Shown here in pieces: positions 7,653 to 12,169 of a DNA stretch of 12,169 nucleotides. Made by a program: the position numbers and the translations under genes. How positions within the stretch are numbered: position 1 is the stretch's first letter; each line of letters begins with the position of its first letter. The DNA is from an uncultured Erysipelotrichaceae bacterium (GTDB lineage: Bacteria > Bacillota_I > Bacilli_A > RFN20 > CAG-826). The stretch spans positions 1 to 12,169 of the forward strand of contig CACZNF010000058.1 in the NCBI GenBank assembly GCA_902782395.1. Reading direction: 5' to 3'. The notes under the pieces were generated by a model. That model saw only the letters and a program-made list of their open reading frames with translations, was not told the DNA's origin and searched no databases.

Positions 7653-7674
7653 ACTTTTTGCGTTACATTGTAAC
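7653..7674. promoter_or_regulatory. Shared motif merging into a perfect palindrome
   Basis: ACTTTTTGCGTTACA (7653-7667) recurs as ACTTTTTGAGTTACA at 11175-11189, one mismatch in 15, at a similar distance after the duplicated hairpin. In this copy it continues into GTTACA-T-TGTAAC (7662-7674), a perfect 13-bp palindrome. The second copy keeps only the left arm well. A regulator binding site is plausible. Confidence 0.4.
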
Positions 7675-7681
7675 TATCCGA

Positions 7682-7704
7682 TTTCTATTGATAAACGATA
7701 GAAA
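7682..7704 (+). other. Short leader hairpin
   Basis: TTTCTAT (7682-7688) and ATAGAAA (7698-7704) are perfect complements around a 9-base loop. The stem is AT-rich and weak, so it may be only a minor part of the leader fold. Confidence 0.25.
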
Positions 7705-7747
7705 AAACATAAACTTAAAGGTAGAGATTTTTAGACAAAAAACTGCG

Positions 7748-7847
7748 GTGCATCCTGTTTTTTCTTAAAAATCCCAAACGCAAATAAAGCTGTTTGGCTA
7801 ATGCTTTATTGTTCACTCAAAAAGCACGAAATAGGATGCACTTTTTT
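7748..7847 (+). terminator. Terminator inside the protease leader, candidate attenuator
   Basis: GTGCATCCTGTTTT (7748-7761) pairs with GAAATAGGATGCAC (7828-7841): 14 bp with two G-T pairs. T6 follows directly (7842-7847), about 70 bases before the ATG. The enclosed bases can form either CCAAAC (7774-7779) with GTTTGG (7792-7797), or AATAAAGC (7783-7790) with GCTTTATT (7803-7810); these two overlap and exclude each other. GTTTGG can also pair with a second CCAAAC at 7863-7868, beyond the T run. This is the architecture of a conditional terminator. No T-box, S-box or other known riboswitch signature is recognised. Confidence 0.5.
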
Positions 7848-7917
7848 CATGCGCATTCTTCGCCAAACGGCTTGAATTTGTGACTTTAACTTTTTCTATG
7901 TAAAGGAGGTTTAAAAA

Positions 7918-10900
7918 ATGCATTCAAAAGTTATTGTTGCATCACTTGTTTGTATGCTTGCTGCAAGCTTCAATGCTGGCAAAGGCGTAAACGCTAATAT
8001 TGCGAGAGCAACGAAGATGGAAATCAATGAAACAAGTGGTTGCAATGCCCCAAACGAAGAACGCTTCGGCATCCAAACAAGCGGTTATGTTGTTGCTTCT
8101 AACGATACCACTTCGTTCAACTTTGACGGAATTGGTAGAGCTCATATGCTTAACGGTTTTGGCGTTATTCAAGACTCTAGCAATTTGTTCCAAAGCCTTT
8201 ATTACCAACAAGTTTTCCAAGGCGGTGATAGGGTAGGCGCCATGATTTCAACACCAAGTTCAAATGGTGAAAACTGTATTAAATTCGGTATGGACGGTAA
8301 AGTCATGGTGGTTGTTTACTTATATACTCAAGGAGCATACACAGCCATTTCCGACAAATCATTCAATGATGCTCGTTCTAAATATTTCTTAGAAGTTATT
8401 GCTACTGATGCAGAAAAGGCATATTTCCCAGAAGAAGACTTGCCAGGTGGCGGTGGCGGTGGCGGCACATTACCTCCATATCCTCACACAAACTATTTAA
8501 ATAGTAATTTTGCTGGCGTTAAAACCGGTGGCAAAGGAATTGGTGACATTTACATTAATCCAGACCTTCCAATTCACACATTAGCAACATCTAGATTTGA
8601 CGCCATTAAGCACTATAGCGATTTCGTTTATGGCGGATCTGATATTCAAACCGCAAGAACCACAAAGAAAAAGAAAGCATCCGAATCAAACTATGGCGTT
8701 GATATCAATATTCATGTTAAGTGGCTTGACGAAGATGGCTATGAATATCCTGTCGAAGGCATTCGTATGGACATCTTGTCACGAGGTGACACTTTAATTC
8801 GACAAATTGCATATGACTGGACATTTATTCCTCGCACAGATGAAAATGGTGACTTTACATACCATATTGCTCAAAACGATATTGGAAATATCAAATTAGA
8901 TAGTCTTCAACTCGAATTATATGCTGATACATTGGCTACAACCGTTTATGACAATCATAATTTTAGATATCCATATTTCTACGGCGAAAGCAGCCTACAA
9001 ATGTCCTACGCAGTAACTGATATAAAATTATCAACTTTAAAGAAGGTCGACTATAACATCACAATGTATCCAAATCGTAGTGATAGAGCTGCAGCGTACG
9101 AAATCACTCAAGCGCATCACGTTATGCAAAGGTATGTGAATAGATTCACTACAGGCGTCTACCACGCTAAGACAAAATACCCAACTATCCAAACAATGTA
9201 TAGACCTCAAAACAGCAATGGTGAATCAGAAATTAGAATTAGAAAAGACCATTACAATTGTTGGGATGTCGTGAATCATGAGTACGCTCACTTCGCTACT
9301 GAATATTTAGGCTTAGTTACACTTCCTTACAACCCAACTCCACATTTGTATAATGAGTCCTGTAGCGAAAGCGAAGCATATGCAGAAGGTTTAGCAACAT
9401 ACTTATCACTTGCTTCCCAATTATGGTGGGCAGAGGAATATGAAGACTCATACTGCGCTGAAATGGCTGACTATTATTATGACGATGACGCTAATGGTTT
9501 TTATGTCGATTACAGCGAATACCAATATGGTGAACCAGATAGTGAACATGGTTTAGATATTGAAGGTAGCGTCACAAGCGCAATGATGAAATTCTTTGAT
9601 GAAGAATATAGACAAGGTGACAATATCGCTCTTGGCCATTCATTAATATGGGATCTCATTGAAGAAACTGGTACCGGCATCAGAAAATTCTCTACATTTA
9701 TCAATAAAATGGTTCAAGCGTATCATTCAGATATGGCTGATATCTATACCATTTTAGATAACGAAGATATTTATCACGAACCTATTCCACAAACAGCTAG
9801 ATGGACAATCATGGTTTATGCTTGTGGTGGTCAAGCAGAAAGTAACCAAGGATTTGTAAGTAATGCTATCAGTGAAATTCTTTCCGCTCAAGGTCAACCA
9901 AGTGATGTGAATATTATTATTCAAACCGGTGGTTGCAATTACTGGCAAAACTATAACATTCCAACCAATAGAATTGGACGTTATACAGTTCGAAACAATC
10001 AACTCGTTCAGTACTCTTTATCTGCTGGTAACTCAAATATGGGTGATGAAGCAACATTTGAAAACTTCTTAAAATGGGGCTTTGATAAATTCCCAGCTGA
10101 AAACGTTGGTGTCGTTATGCTTGGTGATGGTGGTGCTCTCAATGGTGTCTGTTTTGACCAAAACTATCCTGTTAATGTCAACTCCTACGATTACGAAGGC
10201 AATGATGGCTTAACAAGTTCTGAAATGAGTATGGCTCTTAGTAATGCTATGGAAGCATATGATATTGAAGGCAAATTAGAATTCATTGGTTACGATGCAT
10301 ATTGTATGCAAGTTCAAGATGTCGCTGAATTCAACGCTCCATATTTCAAATATATGGTCGGTCAACAAAGCTTCATTGATGATCCATGCTGGCGCTACCA
10401 AAACTGGCTTGAAGATTTATATGATGACGAAGATACAGTCACTATATTAGAAACACTTGTCGATAGTTCATTACATGGTACATATTCTGAACGCGCATTC
10501 TCCATCTTAGATTTATCAAAGATGAATGGCTATCTCTCAGCGTTCCAAAACCTTTCTATGTCTATTGTTGCGACAATTCATAATGCTAATGACTTCAATT
10601 ACTTTGTCAGTTTAATTGAATCTGCTCCACTTAGTTATCACCAAAACAATGAATACTATCGCTTTGGTTCAAGAGATGTTTATGGTGTGTTAATGGCTTT
10701 AAAACAAGATTCTTACTATAGAAACTTAACTCAACAAATCAATGCAGTGCTTAACTATTTCCCAAGTCAATATAACTATAATTACGACGAAGGTCATACT
10801 ATTGCTGCAAGCAATGGCTTAGTTATGTACTCCGCTACAACATGTGGTTATGGTGGCTCCTTACCATGTGCTCACGGTTTAGCGCTCCATGCTGATGCTA

Positions 10901-10986
10901 ATGATTATGATGAAATTGGCTATCCAGCGAATGAAACACATTTCACTCTCTGGCGTTCAATCTTCACCATGGGATTAGGCTTCTAA
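7918..10986 (+). CDS. Secreted HEXXH metalloprotease fused to a degenerate clostripain-like (C11) domain
   Basis: The 1022-residue protein starts with a Sec signal (MHSKVIVASLVCMLAASFNA). A unique N-terminal domain (about 27-165) follows, then a run of seven Gly (177-183). A prealbumin-like beta domain comes next (VDINIHVKWLDEDGYEYPVEG to about TDENGDF). A gluzincin-type metalloprotease domain (about 375-615) has zinc motif H454-E-Y-A-H458, with E490 in AEGLATYLS a likely third ligand. It also has the DIEGSVTSAMMKFFDE and GHSLIWDLIEETG helices seen in such domains. Residues about 627-1022 match clostripain family C11: RWTIMVYACGG (628-638), VNIIIQTGG, VGVVMLGDGG, FIGYDAYCM and YMVGQQSF. The catalytic His of NHGGG is D737, and the catalytic Cys position of DAC is Y795 with a Cys one residue later (C796). 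So the zinc protease looks competent and the C11 part looks inactive. No wall anchor is seen. Substrate is unknown. AAGGAGG at 7903-7909 fixes the start. Confidence 0.85.
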   Translation: MHSKVIVASLVCMLAASFNAGKGVNANIARATKMEINETSGCNAPNEERFGIQTSGYVVASNDTTSFNFDGIGRAHMLNGFGVIQDSSNLFQSLYYQQVFQGGDRVGAMISTPSSNGENCIKFGMDGKVMVVVYLYTQGAYTAISDKSFNDARSKYFLEVIATDAEKAYFPEEDLPGGGGGGGTLPPYPHTNYLNSNFAGVKTGGKGIGDIYINPDLPIHTLATSRFDAIKHYSDFVYGGSDIQTARTTKKKKASESNYGVDINIHVKWLDEDGYEYPVEGIRMDILSRGDTLIRQIAYDWTFIPRTDENGDFTYHIAQNDIGNIKLDSLQLELYADTLATTVYDNHNFRYPYFYGESSLQMSYAVTDIKLSTLKKVDYNITMYPNRSDRAAAYEITQAHHVMQRYVNRFTTGVYHAKTKYPTIQTMYRPQNSNGESEIRIRKDHYNCWDVVNHEYAHFATEYLGLVTLPYNPTPHLYNESCSESEAYAEGLATYLSLASQLWWAEEYEDSYCAEMADYYYDDDANGFYVDYSEYQYGEPDSEHGLDIEGSVTSAMMKFFDEEYRQGDNIALGHSLIWDLIEETGTGIRKFSTFINKMVQAYHSDMADIYTILDNEDIYHEPIPQTARWTIMVYACGGQAESNQGFVSNAISEILSAQGQPSDVNIIIQTGGCNYWQNYNIPTNRIGRYTVRNNQLVQYSLSAGNSNMGDEATFENFLKWGFDKFPAENVGVVMLGDGGALNGVCFDQNYPVNVNSYDYEGNDGLTSSEMSMALSNAMEAYDIEGKLEFIGYDAYCMQVQDVAEFNAPYFKYMVGQQSFIDDPCWRYQNWLEDLYDDEDTVTILETLVDSSLHGTYSERAFSILDLSKMNGYLSAFQNLSMSIVATIHNANDFNYFVSLIESAPLSYHQNNEYYRFGSRDVYGVLMALKQDSYYRNLTQQINAVLNYFPSQYNYNYDEGHTIAASNGLVMYSATTCGYGGSLPCAHGLALHADANDYDEIGYPANETHFTLWRSIFTMGLGF
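8446..8466 (+). repeat. Hexanucleotide GGTGGC repeat encoding a seven-Gly linker
   Basis: Three GGTGGC units plus GGC encode Gly 177-183 between the N-terminal domain and the rest of the protease. Slippage would change linker length in steps of two residues without shifting the frame. The paralogue at 11472 has no such tract. Confidence 0.7.
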
Positions 10987-11006
10987 TAAAAGCTTAAAAA
11001 AATAAG

Positions 11007-11040
11007 GACGGGTACCTTTCAAAAATGTGCCTGTCTTTTT
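11007..11040 (+). terminator. Rho-independent terminator of the metalloprotease/C11 gene
   Basis: GACGGGTAC (11007-11015) pairs with GTGCCTGTC (11027-11035) over 9 bp with two G-T pairs and an 11-base loop. T5 follows at 11036-11040. It lies 20 bases after the stop codon. Confidence 0.82.
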
Positions 11041-11051
11041 ATTTTCAAATT

Positions 11052-11100
11052 ATGATGACAAAACCGATTGAGTGTAAACCTCGGTTCAGTCATCATTTTT
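11052..11100 (+). terminator. Two-storey hairpin with T run, second copy of the duplicated element
   Basis: ATGATGAC (11052-11059) pairs with GTCATCAT (11089-11096). The inner AACCGA (11062-11067) pairs with TCGGTT (11081-11086). The loop TTGAGTGTAAACC resembles that of the first copy, and T5 follows. Relative to 7517-7564 the outer stem has a compensatory change (G-C to A-T at 11055/11093). It comes right after a complete terminator, so it is not needed to end the upstream gene. Confidence 0.75.
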
Positions 11101-11115
11101 ATTATGACAATGTCT

Positions 11116-11152
11116 AAAATCGTAAACTTTTAGCGAAAATCGTAAACTTTTA
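11116..11152. repeat. 17-bp tandem direct repeat with 20-bp period
   Basis: AAAATCGTAAACTTTTA occurs at 11116-11132 and again, without mismatch, at 11136-11152, separated by GCG. The 20-bp period is about two helical turns, so two protein subunits would bind the same DNA face. It is absent from the first paralogue's leader. Confidence 0.6.
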
Positions 11153-11222
11153 AATAAATTAAGAATCAATCATTACTTTTTGAGTTACAACTGTCATTTT
11201 TATATTTGTTGAAAAAACGTTT

Positions 11223-11240
11223 AAAAAAGTTAGACTGAAT
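11223..11240 (+). promoter_or_regulatory. Motif shared with the leader of the papain-like protease
   Basis: AAAAAAGTTAGACTGAAT matches 3836-3853 at 16 of 18 positions. Part of it, AGACTGA (11232-11238), is also complementary to TCAGTCT (11421-11427) near the ribosome binding site. This could close the leader into a long-range fold. Confidence 0.35.
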
Positions 11241-11456
11241 GTAGATTTATTGATTCGAAAATAATGGTGCACCTGTTTTCAGCAAGAATCCAAAAAAATA
11301 GTTTGAAAAGACTGTTTGCTGTCTCAGATAATGTGAGATTTTAAAAAAAGGATGAATTTGTTGAGAAACAAAAGAAAACCAGAAATAACGATTCGTTTTT
11401 CATCATGCCTTTTAAGCAAATCAGTCTGAATATTGTAGTTCTAACTTTTAATTTGC

Positions 11457-11507
11457 AAAGGAGGTCTAAAAATGCATTCAAAAGTTATTATTGCATCACT
11501 TGTTTGC
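11457..11507 (+). repeat. Start-site block nearly identical to that of the upstream paralogue
   Basis: From AAAGGAGG through codon 12 this matches 7902-7953 almost base for base (AAAGGAGG, then ATGCATTCAAAAGTTATT). Only about one substitution falls in the first 35 coding bases. Similarity at the protein level drops to roughly a third, by eye, soon after residue 20. Confidence 0.65.
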
Positions 11508-12169
11508 GTACTTGCGGCGAGTTTTAATGCGCAAAAGGATTATTGGTTCTCGGAACAAGAAGGAGATACTCTTTATCAGTTTACTGTCACAATCGATTTC
11601 GAAAAGGAATATCAAAACTTCCAGATTTTAAGAAACGATGACGACATTGAAGTGAGTTATTCTTTCTATGGCGATTTTGCGGACGTACGCATAACTGCAC
11701 CAGATTCTAATGGTGGGCATTTCATTCAATTTGGGTATCGTTCAGGATCTAAGAATATCGTACTCGCGACGATTTACATTTATGTTAGGCTAGGTAATTA
11801 CGCCGCGTCTGCATATTCAATGGACGACGCAAAATCACGTTTGTTCCGTTACCAAGAAATGACATATGATGAGCGAGAAAAAATCTCATATCGTGACGAA
11901 TCGAATTTTAACTATGGTTACTATACCGCTTACGATCCTTCTAGGTATAGCGCTGAAGCACACCATGCCAATTATGTTTATGGCGGTTCTGATTACGATT
12001 ACGATTTCCTTACATTCCCAAGAGCAAATAGCTCAACGACAAAGCTTATTCTTCATGCCAATTGGGTTGACAAAGAAGGTCATACTTATCCACTTGCTGG
12101 TGTAAGAGCTGACTTTATGACTCAATATTCACTTTTAGGTCAAGGTGACTTACATTTTACAGACAATGA
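11472..12169 (+). CDS. Tandem paralogue of the secreted metalloprotease/C11 protein, 3' end outside the window
   Basis: The frame is open from ATG at 11472 to the last base (232 codons plus two bases); the final TGA in the text is out of frame. The signal peptide MHSKVIIASLVCVLAASFNA is almost identical to that at 7918. The following domain is diverged but alignable: ITAPDSNGGHFIQFG against ISTPSSNGENCIKFG, SMDDAKSR against SFNDARSK, and ANYVYGGSD (VYGGS at 169-173) against SDFVYGGSD (237-241). The prealbumin-like stretch ANWVDKEGHTYPLAGVR aligns with VKWLDEDGYEYPVEGIR. The linker is about 70 residues shorter and lacks the Gly run. Whether the HEXXH and C11 parts follow cannot be seen. The AAAGGAGG ribosome binding site at 11457-11464 and matching leader confirm the start. 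Confidence 0.85.
   Translation, partial: MHSKVIIASLVCVLAASFNAQKDYWFSEQEGDTLYQFTVTIDFEKEYQNFQILRNDDDIEVSYSFYGDFADVRITAPDSNGGHFIQFGYRSGSKNIVLATIYIYVRLGNYAASAYSMDDAKSRLFRYQEMTYDEREKISYRDESNFNYGYYTAYDPSRYSAEAHHANYVYGGSDYDYDFLTFPRANSSTTKLILHANWVDKEGHTYPLAGVRADFMTQYSLLGQGDLHFTDN

Larger units (their letters stand above)
7485..7917. other. 433-bp gene-free leader region of the metalloprotease/C11 gene
   Basis: No credible gene is present; the longest short frames lack ribosome binding sites. It holds, in order, the two-storey hairpin with T run (7517-7568), a candidate promoter (7598-7627), a palindrome (7662-7674), a small hairpin (7682-7704), a large terminator-like stem with competing inner hairpins (7748-7847), and a strong ribosome binding site (AAGGAGG 7903-7909, 8 bases from the ATG). 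Much of it is recognisably homologous to 11050-11471. Confidence 0.75.
10987..11471. other. 485-bp gene-free region: terminator plus leader of the second paralogue
   Basis: No gene is supported here. It contains a terminator of the preceding gene (11007-11040), the second two-storey hairpin (11052-11100), a 17-bp direct repeat (11116-11152), the shared ACTTTTTGAGTTACA motif (11175-11189) and the AAAAAAGTTAGACTGAAT motif (11223-11240). A palindromic GGTGCACC lies at 11266-11273, and a T5 run (11396-11400) stands where the first leader has its internal terminator. A strong ribosome binding site AAAGGAGG (11457-11464) is 7 bases before the ATG. Confidence 0.75.

Noticed and set aside
7741..7850. 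T-box or other known riboswitch
   Set aside because: The T-box core AGGGTGGNACCGCG is absent and no other class signature is recognised; only the attenuator-like shape is claimed.
7849..7875. Eight-codon leader peptide (MRILRQTA) after the internal terminator
   Set aside because: There is no ribosome binding site, only the T run upstream, and no run of regulatory codons.
1983..10986. Mycoplasma-type code with TGA as tryptophan
   Set aside because: All tryptophans in long genes are TGG and no in-frame TGA occurs, although TGA is also not used as a stop by the complete genes.
11116..11152. CRISPR array
   Set aside because: There are only two copies with a 3-base spacer, which is not a spacer-repeat array.
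11352..11429. 25-codon leader peptide in the second leader
   Set aside because: The GG of its only purine-rich stretch touches the ATG, giving no spacing, and no counterpart exists in the first leader.
7485..11471. Transposon or insertion sequence explaining the duplicated leader
   Set aside because: No transposase, terminal inverted repeats or target duplications are seen; tandem gene duplication explains the similarity.
11866..12105. Open frame of 79 codons on the plus strand
   Set aside because: It lies out of frame inside the paralogue gene that opens at 11472, has no ribosome binding site, and the enclosing frame aligns with the upstream protein.
12159..12169. TGA at the very end as a stop codon of the last gene
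   Set aside because: In the gene's frame the last complete codon is AAT (12165-12167), so GA begins the next codon and the gene continues.

Overview
The window reads as chromosome of a low-GC, Gram-positive-type bacterium. The DNA is AT-rich, most well-defined genes have strong AAGGAG-type ribosome binding sites, terminators are hairpins followed by T runs, and secreted proteins carry Sec or lipoprotein signals with no outer-membrane features. Complete genes stop at TAA or TAG, never TGA, and all tryptophans are TGG, so the standard code applies. I infer an uncultured gut member of the Bacilli/Erysipelotrichia/RF39 type from the style of the secreted proteins. This placement is a guess.

Region 1 (1-3793) is housekeeping. 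On the minus strand lie a Na/phosphate cotransporter with a PhoU-like tail (197-1858) and the start of a small membrane protein three bases downstream (1-193). Diverging from them on the plus strand are a lipoprotein carbohydrate esterase of the sialate O-acetylesterase type (1983-3011) and gpmA, phosphoglycerate mutase (3073-3747), which ends at a good terminator.

Region 2 (3794-12169) is dominated by very large secreted proteases, each with its own long leader. They are a papain/C39-like cysteine protease with a long beta-rich tail (4019-6610), a 1022-residue protein joining an HEXXH metalloprotease domain to a clostripain-like C11 domain whose catalytic residues look lost (7918-10986), and the first 232 codons of a diverged tandem paralogue of that protein (11472 to the window end). 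Between the first two lie an isochorismatase/nicotinamidase-like gene whose 5' end, including the catalytic Asp, is missing (6708-7232) and a small two-helix membrane protein (7251-7484).

The most unusual material is in the leaders. Both paralogue leaders begin with a copy of the same two-storey hairpin, including one compensatory base-pair change. Both share the motif ACTTTTTGMGTTACA and a nearly identical block running from the ribosome binding site to codon 12. The first leader contains a 14-bp stem plus T6 terminator inside the untranslated region with competing pairings, which looks like a transcription attenuator. The second keeps the T run but has lost the stem, and it carries a 17-bp direct repeat with a 20-bp period. 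The leader of the papain-like gene shares another 18-bp motif with the second paralogue's leader. My working view is a small, co-regulated, expanding family of exported proteases under leader-RNA or operator control. Expression and activity cannot be judged from sequence alone.
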